NCBI RefSeq assembly: GCF_015694725.1
Contig: NZ_JADQDQ010000003.1
Location: 1-64,000 of the forward strand
DNA from: Hymenobacter jeongseonensis
GTDB taxonomy: Bacteria > Bacteroidota > Bacteroidia > Cytophagales > Hymenobacteraceae
Length of the DNA stretch: 64,000 nucleotides
Reading direction: 5' to 3'
Part shown: positions 1 through 8,474 of the stretch, in pieces
How the letters are laid out: each line of letters starts with the position of its first letter
Numbering within the stretch: the stretch's first letter is position 1
Made by a program: the position numbers and the translations under genes
Notes under the pieces: generated by a model
The model's database searches: none
Told to the model about the DNA's origin: nothing
The model's input: the letters and a program-made list of their open reading frames with translations, nothing else

Positions 1-24
1 TGGGAGAGTCGGTCGCCGCCAACC
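1..24 (+). rRNA. rrf: 5S ribosomal RNA, 3' end (partial)
   Basis: The first 24 bases read like the 3' end of a bacterial 5S rRNA: the loop E/helix IV segment GGGAGAGTCGGTCGCC followed by GCCAACC, which in this family pairs with the 5' end of the molecule. Most of the gene lies outside the window. A strong GC hairpin follows immediately, as expected at the end of an rRNA operon. The call is from memory of the conserved 3' segment; the exact end is uncertain by a few bases. Confidence 0.75.
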
Positions 25-35
25 TTATTTGCCCC

Positions 36-77
36 AACGCCCCTGCGCCCGCCTTCACCGGCCCGCGCAGGGGCGTT
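36..77 (+). terminator. rRNA operon terminator hairpin
   Basis: A perfect 13-bp inverted repeat (AACGCCCCTGCGC at 36-48 and its complement at 65-77) encloses a 16-nt loop. It lies 12 nt after the end of the 5S rRNA. The U-tract is weak (CTGCGTTT), but the stem is very GC-rich, so it is probably the operon terminator. Confidence 0.65.
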
Positions 78-347
78 CTGCGTTTACAAGCCCCCACTTC
101 CCCGCTTACCCCCGCCGACAACCGGGCGCCGCGGCGGCCGGCGGCCGGGTGCTCCCGGCCCATGTGCGCCGAAGCAGCGCATGGGGCAAGGGTAATTATA
201 TGTATAATTGTGGCGAATGCAGTTCAAAAAATCATTTGCTTATGTGTTTTGATTCATTAGCAGACAATTCTTACTCAAACTTGTTGCTGTTGAAGAATAA
301 TTGTTTGGTATATACTAATTGTATATAATTAATTAACAGTTTTACAA
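78..347. other. intergenic region between the rRNA operon and the BatA-like gene
   Basis: The first ~120 bp are GC-rich with no recognisable gene; an open frame over 29-328 crosses the rRNA end and terminator and is not believed. From about 195 the composition changes to very AT-rich with several TATA-like and TTG elements (for example 300-345), so the promoter of the next gene probably lies here, but I cannot pick one pair of boxes with confidence. Confidence 0.4.
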
Positions 348-2396
348 ATGTATTTCTTGTATCCTTGGTTTTTAGTGTGTTTAGTATCTGTTGTAATTCC
401 AGTAATTATTCATTTGCTGCAATTACGTAGACCGCAACGGATACTATTTACTAATACATCTTTCATTAGAGAAGTAGAACTGGTGACCGTTCGTCATCGT
501 AAGGTTCAACATTTATTGGTGCTGGTAGCACGGACTTTAACTATTGCTGGGTTGGTGCTGGTATTTTGCCAACCATTCATTGCTGCTGAATCTGAGAATG
601 CGACATCGAATGGGATGGGGTCGGAAATTTTAATCGATGATTCGTTTAGCATGCAACAGCCTGGGCCGCAAGCCCCGTTGGTGCGTGAGGCTATATCAGA
701 AGCTAAAAAATTGGGGAATTCTGCCCCAGTAGGCAGTAAATTAAGATTGCTGAATATTGGGAATGCCTTTTTTTCTCAGGAGGCTTTTCGAGATAAGCTA
801 GATGAGATTGATTTAAAGGCGCAGGGAATTGTGTCAAAAGTTAGCGAGGCTAATGGCAGGGAGAATGTTAATATCAACCGGTTTGTTTTTTCTGATTACC
901 AGAAGAATTCCTTTGATATAAAGACGATAGATAAATTAGCTACAGGAAGGCAACTTATTTTGGCTCCTGTTTCAGCGGAGTCAAGCAGTAATATCTATGT
1001 CGATAGCGTTTGGTTGGATGATGCGTTCGTTCGGGCGCGAATCAATGTGGGATTGCATGTACGAGTGAGGAATGGGGGCAGTGTTGTGGCATCTGATTGC
1101 CCAGTAAAGGTGTTTTTGGGCAGTCGACAGGTAGCAGCATTTCGTGTTAACGTAGAGCCTGGCCAAGCGTTTGCGTCCGTAGTGCAAGTGCGTTTGGATG
1201 ATGAGAAGTTAGTGCTGGGACGGGTAGTGGTCGAAGATGCACCAGTCACTTTTGATAACACTTACTACTTCACCATGCAGCCAGCGGCTTCTATTCGGGT
1301 GTTGGAGGTTGGCAATACCCCAGTTGCGCAGCAGCTCTATGGCAATGAACCCCTGTTCACTTACGCGTTTTCGAAGCCTGAAAACCTGAGCTTCGGGGTG
1401 ATGCAACGGGCAGATTTGGTAATCGTTCAGGAAGTAGAGCGGTTGGATGCTGGTTTACGTGATGGATTGAAGGCTGTCGTTCAACGGGGGGGAAGTGTGG
1501 TGGTGGTACCGCCGGCTTCAGTTGCCGCACAGAACTCTTACCAAACACTCTTTAGGGAGTTGGGCCTCGGGACGGTGCAGTGGGAAGCAAAAACTGCTAC
1601 GCCGGAGTTGCGTGAGGTCGCAATGCCGAGTGCACGTGAGCCGTTTTTTCGAGATGTATTTGGGGCACAACAGCGGGCGGCAACAATGCCGCGGGTGGCG
1701 CCGGTGTTGCGGTGGTCACGCACGGGAACTGACATTCTGCGGTTGCGGGATGGAGAAAGCTATTTGGCAAATTTTACGAGCGGGTTAGGACGGGTTTATG
1801 TTTTTTCCGCACCGTTTGCGGAGGAGTATTCTGATTTTGTGCAGCATGCTCTCTTTGTACCGGTCATGTATCGGTTGGCAATGCTGAGTTACCGCGCCGA
1901 GCAATTGCCCGCCTACCGCCTGACGCAACCTTCGCTGAGTTTGCAACTACCCGCCACAACTGGAACTGGGAGCTCGGAAGAGGCCGGCATACGGTTGGTG
2001 AAGGACAGCCTAACGCTGATTCCTTCCCAGCGGGTGTTCGGGCAACAGGTGCGTTTGGATTTGCCACAAGGCATGGATACGCCGGGTTTTTACCAAGTGC
2101 AGCAGCGGGGCAAGGTGCTGACTACGTTGGCTTTCAATCAGGACAAAAGAGAATCAGAATTAGCGGCTTACACGGCAGATGAGTTGCGCCGGTTAGTTAG
2201 TGGGCGGCCCAATGTTACGGTCCTGGAAAGCGGCGAAAACGGGGCCGGCTTGGCCAAGTTTAGCGCCGACCAGATGGGCCAGCCGCTGTGGCGCTATTTC
2301 CTGGCATTTGCTCTGGTGTGTTTGCTTGCGGAAACGTTGCTGATTCGTTTTGGTAATCGGGCCGTGGCCCGGCCTGTGGAGAAGGTAGTGGCGTAG
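348..2396 (+). CDS. BatA-domain and von Willebrand A-like membrane protein
   Basis: A 682-residue inner-membrane protein with the N-terminal double-helix domain of the BatA (aerotolerance) family. The first helix is at about residues 4-24 and is followed by the typical HLLQLRRP segment; the second is at about 55-78. A vWA-like domain starts near residue 93 and keeps a MIDAS-type DxSxS motif (D97, S99, S101). A last helix lies at about 652-672, so most of the chain should face the periplasm. In Bacteroidota such proteins occur near MoxR/Bat clusters, but no MoxR ATPase or other Bat gene is seen here. The first third of the gene is much richer in A/T than the rest. The precise function is unknown. 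Confidence 0.8.
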   Translation: MYFLYPWFLVCLVSVVIPVIIHLLQLRRPQRILFTNTSFIREVELVTVRHRKVQHLLVLVARTLTIAGLVLVFCQPFIAAESENATSNGMGSEILIDDSFSMQQPGPQAPLVREAISEAKKLGNSAPVGSKLRLLNIGNAFFSQEAFRDKLDEIDLKAQGIVSKVSEANGRENVNINRFVFSDYQKNSFDIKTIDKLATGRQLILAPVSAESSSNIYVDSVWLDDAFVRARINVGLHVRVRNGGSVVASDCPVKVFLGSRQVAAFRVNVEPGQAFASVVQVRLDDEKLVLGRVVVEDAPVTFDNTYYFTMQPAASIRVLEVGNTPVAQQLYGNEPLFTYAFSKPENLSFGVMQRADLVIVQEVERLDAGLRDGLKAVVQRGGSVVVVPPASVAAQNSYQTLFRELGLGTVQWEAKTATPELREVAMPSAREPFFRDVFGAQQRAATMPRVAPVLRWSRTGTDILRLRDGESYLANFTSGLGRVYVFSAPFAEEYSDFVQHALFVPVMYRLAMLSYRAEQLPAYRLTQPSLSLQLPATTGTGSSEEAGIRLVKDSLTLIPSQRVFGQQVRLDLPQGMDTPGFYQVQQRGKVLTTLAFNQDKRESELAAYTADELRRLVSGRPNVTVLESGENGAGLAKFSADQMGQPLWRYFLAFALVCLLAETLLIRFGNRAVARPVEKVVA

Positions 2397-2468
2397 CCGT
2401 GAATGCGAGAAAAATGGCGTTGCAGAGGTAATGGAGCGTATCTTGTCGCCTGAATCACTGCCTGGCCC

Positions 2469-3026
2469 ATGGATACTTCCTTTAAAGCAAACCCTCTTGC
2501 TCAACCCAACCCGACAGCGGGACTAGCGACGCGCCTGGGCGTGCGCTTTGGAGTGGGAGTGGGGGCGGTGTGCGCGCTTTGGATGATGGGGTTGCAGCTT
2601 ACCGGCAACAACGGTTTCGGGCCGAAGCAGATACTGGCGCAACTGTTGGTGCCGCTGGTGGCCGTGGCCAGCCAATGGATACTGCGGCGGCAGCTTAAGC
2701 CGGAAAAGCCGGGTTTGGGACGTTCGTTGGGCGTGGGAATGCTAACCGTGTTAGTAGCAGCCCTTATCTCAGCCGGTAGCTTGGTTGGGCTGGCCTATGG
2801 GGCTGGGGAGAAGGCGTTGGCGGTGCACCGGGCCGAGATTTTGGAGATAGTGCGGGCACAACAGCGGGAGAACTCGAAAGTAGAGCTGAGCCCGCAGCAG
2901 AAGCAACAGCAGCTTCAGAAGGTCGCAAATGTATCCGTTGGTGACATGGCCATCAGTAATTTCACGCAGCTTGTGCTGCTGGGCCTTGTGCTGGCTGTGC
3001 CAAGCGGAATATTTCTGCGCGAATAA
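2469..3026 (+). CDS. DUF4199-like membrane protein
   Basis: A 185-residue protein with about four hydrophobic helices (near 28-48, 58-75, 88-112 and 163-182) and a charged, Gln-rich stretch at about 118-150 (QQKQQQLQ). Size, topology and position directly upstream of a clearer DUF4199 protein suggest the same family, though sequence similarity is weak by eye. The start ATG is preceded by no obvious ribosome binding site, as usual in this phylum. The gap to the next gene is 51 nt and suggests co-transcription with it and the following glycosyltransferase. The function of DUF4199 proteins is not established. Confidence 0.65.
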   Translation: MDTSFKANPLAQPNPTAGLATRLGVRFGVGVGAVCALWMMGLQLTGNNGFGPKQILAQLLVPLVAVASQWILRRQLKPEKPGLGRSLGVGMLTVLVAALISAGSLVGLAYGAGEKALAVHRAEILEIVRAQQRENSKVELSPQQKQQQLQKVANVSVGDMAISNFTQLVLLGLVLAVPSGIFLRE

Positions 3027-3077
3027 ATTCGGTTTACCTTTCGGCTCTTTTACTTCACCTTTTTCAAATCCAACTCA

Positions 3078-3602
3078 ATGGAAACAAATGCTACTCCTGT
3101 TTCGGCCACTTCGGTGGGACTGCGTTATGGCTTGCTCACGGGCCTAATCAGCGTCATTATTTCGTTCGGGTTGTTTGCCGCCAGCATGGAGCAGAGCCCG
3201 TTGCGGTTCGTCACCTTTTTGGTGCTGATTGTGGGCATTGTGCTGGCCATGCGCCATTTCAAAGAACACAACTACGGGTTCATGAGCTTTGGCCAGGGTT
3301 TGGGCATTGGAACAATGATTTCGGCCGTGGTGGGCGCATTGAGCGCCGTGTTTACCTATGTGTACTTAAACATCATTGACACCGATGCCGTGGGACGGAT
3401 GATGGAAAAGGCCCGGGCCGATATGGAAGCCAAAGGCGGCTTGTCGGACGAGCAAATTGACCAGGGAATGGCCATGGCTGGTAAGTTCATGAACGGCCCC
3501 ATGATGGTGGTTATCGTGTTGGTGACAAGCATTATTACGGGCGTTTTGCTGTCACTGATTATCTCGGCATTTGTCAAGCATTCAAAACCTGAGTTTGAAT
3601 AA
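3078..3602 (+). CDS. DUF4199 domain membrane protein
   Basis: A 174-residue protein with four membrane helices (about 14-33, 40-57, 72-97 and 138-165) and a polar loop between helices three and four containing DAVGRMMEKARADMEAKGG. This is the characteristic layout of DUF4199, a family common in Bacteroidota and often found immediately upstream of a DPM-type GT2 glycosyltransferase, exactly as here. The stop codon lies about 20 nt before the likely start of that glycosyltransferase, and longer versions of the glycosyltransferase would overlap it. A role in supporting lipid-linked sugar synthesis can be inferred from context only. Confidence 0.8.
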   Translation: METNATPVSATSVGLRYGLLTGLISVIISFGLFAASMEQSPLRFVTFLVLIVGIVLAMRHFKEHNYGFMSFGQGLGIGTMISAVVGALSAVFTYVYLNIIDTDAVGRMMEKARADMEAKGGLSDEQIDQGMAMAGKFMNGPMMVVIVLVTSIITGVLLSLIISAFVKHSKPEFE

Positions 3603-3621
3603 ATCATCTGTTACTTTTCCG

Positions 3622-4572
3622 GTGGAAATATCCATCGTGATTCCGCTGCTCAACGAAGCAGAGTCGTTGCCTGAGTTGACGCGTTGGATTGCGCGGGTGC
3701 TGCAACCCCGCGCCCTTTCCTACGAGGTTATCCTGATTGATGACGGCTCGACGGACGATTCTTGGGAAGTGATTCAATCCCTGGCCGCGACCGACGATGC
3801 GCTGCGGGGCATCCGGTTCAACCGGAATTACGGCAAATCGGCGGGATTGAATGTGGGCTTTGAGGCGGCGCGGGGCCGGGTGGTGTTCACCATGGACGCC
3901 GACCTGCAGGACTCGCCCGAGGAATTGCCCGAACTCTACCGCATGGTCACCGAGGACAAGTTTGACCTGGTGAGCGGGTGGAAGCAAAAACGCTACGACC
4001 CGCTGTCGAAAACCATTCCCACCAAGCTGTTCAACGGTGCCACCCGCTGGATTTCGGGCATTCGGCTACACGATTTCAACTGCGGCCTGAAAGCGTATGA
4101 CCAGCGCGTGGTGAAAAGCATTGAGGTGTACGGCGAAATGCACCGCTACATTCCCGTCATCGCGAAATGGAATGGTTTCCGGCGCATCGGCGAGAAAGTG
4201 GTGCAGCACCAGGAGCGCAAATACGGCGTGACTAAGTTCGGGCTGGAGCGGTTCGTTTATGGCTTTCTCGATTTGGCCAGCATCACGTTTGTGAGCCGGT
4301 TCCGGCGGCGCCCTATGCACTTTTTCGGCACGCTGGGCTCCTTTTCTTTTCTCGTGGGCATGCTCCTGACGCTCTGGCTGACGGGCGAAAAGTGGTGGCT
4401 GGCTTATCATAATCTGCGGGCGCGCAACGTAACCGACCAGCCGTTGTTCTTCTTAGCGCTGGTGGCGGTGATTGTGGGCGTACAGCTGTTTTTAGCCGGC
4501 TTTCTGGCGGAAATGGTGCAATTAAACGGGCCGCGCCGCAACGATTACCTGGTGCGGGAAACGCTCAATTAA
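3622..4572 (+). CDS. GT2 glycosyltransferase, polyprenyl-phosphate (DPM/GtrB) type
   Basis: A family 2 glycosyltransferase expected to move a sugar from a nucleotide donor to a polyprenyl phosphate. The GT-A part has the N-terminal SIVIPLLNEAESLPEL strand, IDDGSTDDSW and the DxD-type motif MDADLQD; further on lies KYGVTKFGLERF. Two C-terminal helices (about 230-250 and 275-300) anchor it to the membrane. There is no ATG at the 5' end: the frame opens at TTG 3571, inside the DUF4199 gene, but the conserved protein begins at GTG 3622, which I chose; it also has a TACTTTTC box just upstream. The 3571 start would overlap the upstream gene by 32 nt and imply translational coupling. The sugar is unknown. 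Confidence 0.85.
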   Translation: MEISIVIPLLNEAESLPELTRWIARVLQPRALSYEVILIDDGSTDDSWEVIQSLAATDDALRGIRFNRNYGKSAGLNVGFEAARGRVVFTMDADLQDSPEELPELYRMVTEDKFDLVSGWKQKRYDPLSKTIPTKLFNGATRWISGIRLHDFNCGLKAYDQRVVKSIEVYGEMHRYIPVIAKWNGFRRIGEKVVQHQERKYGVTKFGLERFVYGFLDLASITFVSRFRRRPMHFFGTLGSFSFLVGMLLTLWLTGEKWWLAYHNLRARNVTDQPLFFLALVAVIVGVQLFLAGFLAEMVQLNGPRRNDYLVRETLN

Positions 4573-4661
4573 ACGTGCGTACTACTCCGCAACTTGTAAT
4601 TATTACACAGGCTCAACATGGGGCGTAATTAGGCGTCGACACGAATTAATTAGTGCCTGCA

Positions 4662-5789
4662 ATGAAGGTTGTCATAATTGGCCCGGCGTATCCGCTGCGC
4701 GGTGGGTTGGCCACCTACAACGAGCGGCTGGCACGGGCGTTTCAAGCGGCGGGAGACGAAGTGCGCCTCGTGACGTTTTCGCTTCAATACCCGGACTTCT
4801 TGTTCCCCGGCCAAACCCAGTTTAGCACGGAGGCCGGCCCGGTCGATTTGGATATTGAAGTAAGCCTGAACTCCGTCAACCCCTTCACCTGGTGGCAAGT
4901 GGGGCGCAAGCTGCGCACCGAAAAGCCCGATGTGGTGATATTCCGGTTTTGGCTGCCGTTTATGGGCCCAGCCCTCGGCACGGTGGCACGGCTGGTGCGC
5001 GGCAATGGCCACACGCGCGTGGTTGCCATTACGGATAACGTAATTCCGCACGAAAAACGGCCGGGCGATGGACCTCTCACGCGCTATTTTTTGAGCGCCT
5101 GCGACGGATTTGTGACCATGAGCCGCAGCGTATTAGGTGACTTACAACGGCTGGGTTTTGGCCAGAAACCGGCGCTGTACCGGCCGCATCCGCTCTACGA
5201 TAATTTCGGGCCAATCAAGACCAAGAGCGATGCCCTAAATGCGCTGAATTTGCCAAATACAACCAGCTATTTACTGTTCTTCGGGTTCATTCGCGCCTAC
5301 AAAGGATTAGATATTATGCTGGCAGCTTTTGCCGATGAGCGAATAGCCGCGCTGCCCATTAAGTTAATTATTGCCGGCGAATTTTACGAGCCGGCGGCCC
5401 CCTACGAAGAGTTAATTAAACGCTATCAGCTGGAAGAAAGAATAATCAGAGCCACCGATTTTATTCCCAATGAAAAGGTGGTGGATTATTTCTGTGCTGC
5501 CGATTTAATCGTGCAGCCCTACAAGAATGCCACGCAAAGCGGGGTGTCGCAAATTGCGTATCATTTTGAGCGCCCCATGCTCGTGACCGACGTGGGCGGC
5601 CTAGCCGAGTTGATTCCCAACGGCGTGGTGGGCTACGTGGTGCCGCCAACCGCCGCCGCCATTGCCGATGCGGTGGTCGATTTCTATGCCCAGAAACGAG
5701 AGCCCGCTTTCACGGCCGGCGTGCGCGAGCAGAAGAAGCAGTTTTCGTGGGAAGTGATGGTTGCCGCGCTTAAAGAAGTGGCCCGCTAG
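4662..5789 (+). CDS. GT4-family glycosyltransferase
   Basis: A 375-residue GT-B fold glycosyltransferase. The N-terminal Rossmann half begins VVIIGPAYPLRGGLATYNER, with the glycine-rich acceptor loop; the C-terminal half contains LLFFGFIRAYKGLDIML and the donor-site region LIVQPYKNATQSG followed by VTDVGGLAELI, typical of GT4/group 1 enzymes. The usual glutamate of the EX7E motif is replaced in this segment. An in-frame GTG lies 9 nt upstream (4653), but ATG 4662 gives the conserved start. It follows the GT2 gene on the same strand after 89 AT-rich nt and converges with the GT9 gene, so it is probably part of a surface polysaccharide or glycolipid set. No membrane segments are seen; substrate unknown. 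Confidence 0.85.
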   Translation: MKVVIIGPAYPLRGGLATYNERLARAFQAAGDEVRLVTFSLQYPDFLFPGQTQFSTEAGPVDLDIEVSLNSVNPFTWWQVGRKLRTEKPDVVIFRFWLPFMGPALGTVARLVRGNGHTRVVAITDNVIPHEKRPGDGPLTRYFLSACDGFVTMSRSVLGDLQRLGFGQKPALYRPHPLYDNFGPIKTKSDALNALNLPNTTSYLLFFGFIRAYKGLDIMLAAFADERIAALPIKLIIAGEFYEPAAPYEELIKRYQLEERIIRATDFIPNEKVVDYFCAADLIVQPYKNATQSGVSQIAYHFERPMLVTDVGGLAELIPNGVVGYVVPPTAAAIADAVVDFYAQKREPAFTAGVREQKKQFSWEVMVAALKEVAR

Positions 5790-5810
5790 GTCAGGCGCCG
5801 CGCCGAACGG

Positions 5811-6884
5811 CTACAGCGCTACGGTTTCGCGCACGGCTTGTAGCACTTTTTCGGCCGGCAGGTCTTCCATGCAACTCGTGCCCAGCTTGCACGTGCCGCG
5901 GTAGAAACAGACGCATTCCCGGTTGGGGCCCACAATTTGGCCGCGGCCGTAGAGGTCAAATTCGTGGGAATTGAAGATATTATTCATCAGAATGGTGGGC
6001 TTGCGTAGCGCAATGCTGATGTGCATGGCCATGGTTACCTGCGTCACGATGGCATCGAGCTGGTGCATCAGGTTGATGAACTGGGGCAGGGGAAAGGTGC
6101 CCAGGTACGCGGCACCGGTGGCGGCGTGCAGCACCCGGTTGCGGGCGTCTTCGGCCTCGCCTCCCAGCAGCACGGGGGCGTAGCCGGCCCGTTGCAGGCC
6201 CTCGATGAGGGAAATCCATTTCTCGTCGCTCCAGAGGCGGGTGGTCCACCGGTCGCCGCAGCCGGTATTGAGGCCGATGCGGGGCGCGCCGGTGGGCAGC
6301 GCGCGCCAATCGTAGCCCTTGTCCTCGTGGGTATCGAAGACGTATTCTTCGCCCCGGAAATCGAAGCCGCAGAGCTCGAAGATTTCCTGCACGTAGGGCT
6401 TGGTGTTGGCCTGGCTTATCTGGTCGAAGAGGCCGGTTAGGAATTTGTGCTCGGCGAGCGGGTTCTGGGGCCAAGCCACGCCGTCGTGTGGGCGTAGGGC
6501 ATAGCCAAATTTCTCCGGGGCCTGAATGGTGTTAAGCAGGGCACAGGCCTCTTTCTCCTTGTCGAGGTTGATAACCACATCAAACTGCCGGGCCTGGAGC
6601 TGGAGGGCACTGGCAAAGTCAAACTTCAAAATCTCGTCCACCGCGTCCTGGGGCAGAATGGCGGGCGTGTGCGTGAGCCAGGTAATGAAGCAGTCCGGCC
6701 GCTCTTCCCGCAGCCGCCGCAGTAGCGGCGTGGTCCGAATAACATCGCCAATGGCCCCCAACTTGATGATGAGCACCCGGCTGCGTACGGGCGCATACAC
6801 CGGGCAGCCGTCGCAAACGTAGCCGTGAGTTTTGTTGGGGCGGCAAGGCAGGTCGCCGCGAAAATGGCGACAGTCGGGATGCAC
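5811..6884 (-). CDS. GT9 (heptosyltransferase-like) glycosyltransferase with cysteine cluster
   Basis: A GT-B fold glycosyltransferase of the ADP-heptose:LPS heptosyltransferase family. Family features are VLIIKLGAIGDVIRTTPLL near the N-terminus, IGLNTGCGDRWTTRLW at mid-length and LGGEAEDARNR. Before the GT9 domain there is a short segment with four cysteines (C5, C14, C24, C27, ending CDGC) that looks like a metal-binding knuckle; more cysteines lie near the C-terminus (CVCFYRGTC). No ATG start exists. The frame is open up to TTG 6953, but a TACTTTTG promoter box at 6933-6940 would put the transcription start near 6928, so GTG 6884 (or 6911) is more likely. It probably adds a sugar to lipopolysaccharide or a glycoprotein. 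Confidence 0.8.
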   Translation of the reverse strand: MHPDCRHFRGDLPCRPNKTHGYVCDGCPVYAPVRSRVLIIKLGAIGDVIRTTPLLRRLREERPDCFITWLTHTPAILPQDAVDEILKFDFASALQLQARQFDVVINLDKEKEACALLNTIQAPEKFGYALRPHDGVAWPQNPLAEHKFLTGLFDQISQANTKPYVQEIFELCGFDFRGEEYVFDTHEDKGYDWRALPTGAPRIGLNTGCGDRWTTRLWSDEKWISLIEGLQRAGYAPVLLGGEAEDARNRVLHAATGAAYLGTFPLPQFINLMHQLDAIVTQVTMAMHISIALRKPTILMNNIFNSHEFDLYGRGQIVGPNRECVCFYRGTCKLGTSCMEDLPAEKVLQAVRETVAL

Positions 6885-6932
6885 GGAAACGGAGTGGAGC
6901 AGGTGAGGCACGGAGGGGAAACGATAAGCAGG

Positions 6933-6940
6933 CAAAAGTA
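6933..6940 (-). promoter_or_regulatory. -7 promoter box of the GT9 gene
   Basis: TACTTTTG on the minus strand matches the Bacteroidota -7 consensus TAnnTTTG. It ends 48 nt before the chosen GTG start and excludes the longest possible reading frame. No clear -33 box is seen. Confidence 0.5.
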
Positions 6941-7003
6941 GTGGATTGCCCAACCTGGGCTACCCAAAAGCCACCTAGGTGGTAGTGGCGGTTGAGCGAC
7001 GGC

Positions 7004-8344
7004 TTACCGCCCCACGTAGCTATGCGGGGTGATGCTCCGCAACTCGGCTTTCACGGGTTCGCCCACATCCAGCCCCTCGATAAACGCTCCGATGCTGGCG
7101 GCCGAAATAGCCTCGCCGGTGCGGGTGAGGGCCTTGAGGGCGTTGTAGGGGTCGGGGTAAGCTTCGCGGCGCAGAATGGTTTGGATGCCTTCGGCCACCA
7201 CGGCCCAGTTGGCTTCGAGGTCGCGCTGCAGGGCCGATTCGTCGAGGGCCAGCTTGCCCAGGCCGCGCTGCAAGGCGCCAAGGGCGATGAGAATGTGGCC
7301 GAGCGGCACGCCCAGGTTGCGCAGCACCGTGGAGTCGGTGAGGTCGCGCTGCAGGCGGGAGATGGGGAGTTTGGCCGCGAAGTGTTCGAGCAAGGCGTTG
7401 GCCACGCCCAGGTTGCCCTCGGCATTCTCAAAATCGATGGGGTTCACCTTGTGCGGCATGGCCGAGGAGCCCACCTCGCCGGCCTTGATGGTTTGCTTGA
7501 AGTAGCCGAGCGAAATATACTGCCACACGTCGCGGGCCAGGTCGAGCAGGATGGTGTTGAGGCGTTTGAGGGCGTCGCAATGGGCCGCCAGGTGGTCGTA
7601 GTGCTCAATCTGGGTGGTGGGGAAGGAGCGGTGCAGGCCCAGCCGGTTGTTGACGAAAGTGCCGGCAAAGGCGTGCCAGTCCACCTGCGGGTAGGCCACG
7701 TAATGTGCATTGAAATTGCCAGTGGCCCCGCCGAATTTCGCGCCAAACGGCACCTGCGCCAGCAGCGTTACCTGGGCATCGAGCCGGGCCACAAACACCT
7801 CAATCTCTTTGCCGAGGCGGGTGGGGGAGGCGGGCTGGCCGTGGGTGCGGGCCAGCATGGGCACGGCGCTCCACTCCTGGGCGCGGGCCGAGAGGGCGTT
7901 GCGCACCTGCGCGTAGGCGGGCAGCAATTCGCCCATCAGCGCATCGCGGAAACTCAAAGGAATGGCCGTGTTGTTGATGTCCTGCGAGGTGAGGCCGAAA
8001 TGAATGAACTCGACAACGTGGCCCAAGCCGAGGGCCGTGAACTGGTCGCGCAGAAAGTATTCCACGGCTTTCACGTCGTGGTTGGTAACGGCCTCGTGGG
8101 CTTTGATGGCCTCGGCATCGGCTTCGGTGAAGCTTTCGTATAGCCGGCGCAGTGCCGGAAAGCTCTCGGCCGATACGCTTTGTAACTGGGGCAGCGGCAA
8201 CTCGGCCAACCCAATAAAATACTCCACTTCCACCAACACCCGGTAGCGCATCAAAGCCATTTCGGAGAAGCGGGCGGCCAGCGGAGCAGTGGCCCGAGCG
8301 TAGCGCCCGTCGAGGGGCGAAAGAGCGGTAAGGGGACTAGACAT
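7004..8344 (-). CDS. purB: adenylosuccinate lyase
   Basis: A 446-residue enzyme of the fumarase/aspartase superfamily. It cleaves SAICAR to AICAR and adenylosuccinate to AMP in purine synthesis, in the cytoplasm. Family features are the N-terminal LSPLDGRYA, FGLTSQDINNTA, ARTHGQPASPTRLGKE and the signature loop GSSAMPHKVNPIDFENAEGN, which carries the catalytic serine. Length fits the E. coli-type PurB. The start ATG is only 4 nt downstream of an exact TACTTTTG promoter box, so the mRNA is probably leaderless. It stands alone, divergent from the GT51 gene. Confidence 0.97.
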   Translation of the reverse strand: MSSPLTALSPLDGRYARATAPLAARFSEMALMRYRVLVEVEYFIGLAELPLPQLQSVSAESFPALRRLYESFTEADAEAIKAHEAVTNHDVKAVEYFLRDQFTALGLGHVVEFIHFGLTSQDINNTAIPLSFRDALMGELLPAYAQVRNALSARAQEWSAVPMLARTHGQPASPTRLGKEIEVFVARLDAQVTLLAQVPFGAKFGGATGNFNAHYVAYPQVDWHAFAGTFVNNRLGLHRSFPTTQIEHYDHLAAHCDALKRLNTILLDLARDVWQYISLGYFKQTIKAGEVGSSAMPHKVNPIDFENAEGNLGVANALLEHFAAKLPISRLQRDLTDSTVLRNLGVPLGHILIALGALQRGLGKLALDESALQRDLEANWAVVAEGIQTILRREAYPDPYNALKALTRTGEAISAASIGAFIEGLDVGEPVKAELRSITPHSYVGR

Positions 8345-8348
8345 GGAG

Positions 8349-8356
8349 CAAAAGTA
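8349..8356 (-). promoter_or_regulatory. -7 promoter box of purB (leaderless)
   Basis: TACTTTTG on the minus strand, then CTCC, then the ATG of purB. Transcription from a -7 box at this position would start at or next to the A of the start codon. Confidence 0.6.
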
Positions 8357-8466
8357 CAGGCAGAAATCAGCGCGACACTACCTTGGGCTCCCCCGTAGCC
8401 TGCACATTACCCGTATAGTACCCGCGGTGCGGTAAGAAAAGCGCTGCTTCCCGTTTCCGTTTTTCT

Positions 8467-8474
8467 TACCTTTG
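8467..8474 (+). promoter_or_regulatory. -7 promoter box of the GT51 gene
   Basis: TACCTTTG immediately precedes ATG 8475, so transcription would start at about 8479, within or just after that codon. This argues that translation may begin further downstream, at GTG 8508. Confidence 0.5.

Noticed and set aside
29..328. 99-codon open frame at the left edge
   Set aside because: It runs through the 3' end of the rRNA operon and its terminator, has no family features and changes composition abruptly.
6992..8143. 383-codon frame opposite purB
   Set aside because: Antisense shadow of a highly conserved gene; the frame is Gly/Val/His-rich, which is typical for the opposite strand of GC-rich genes.
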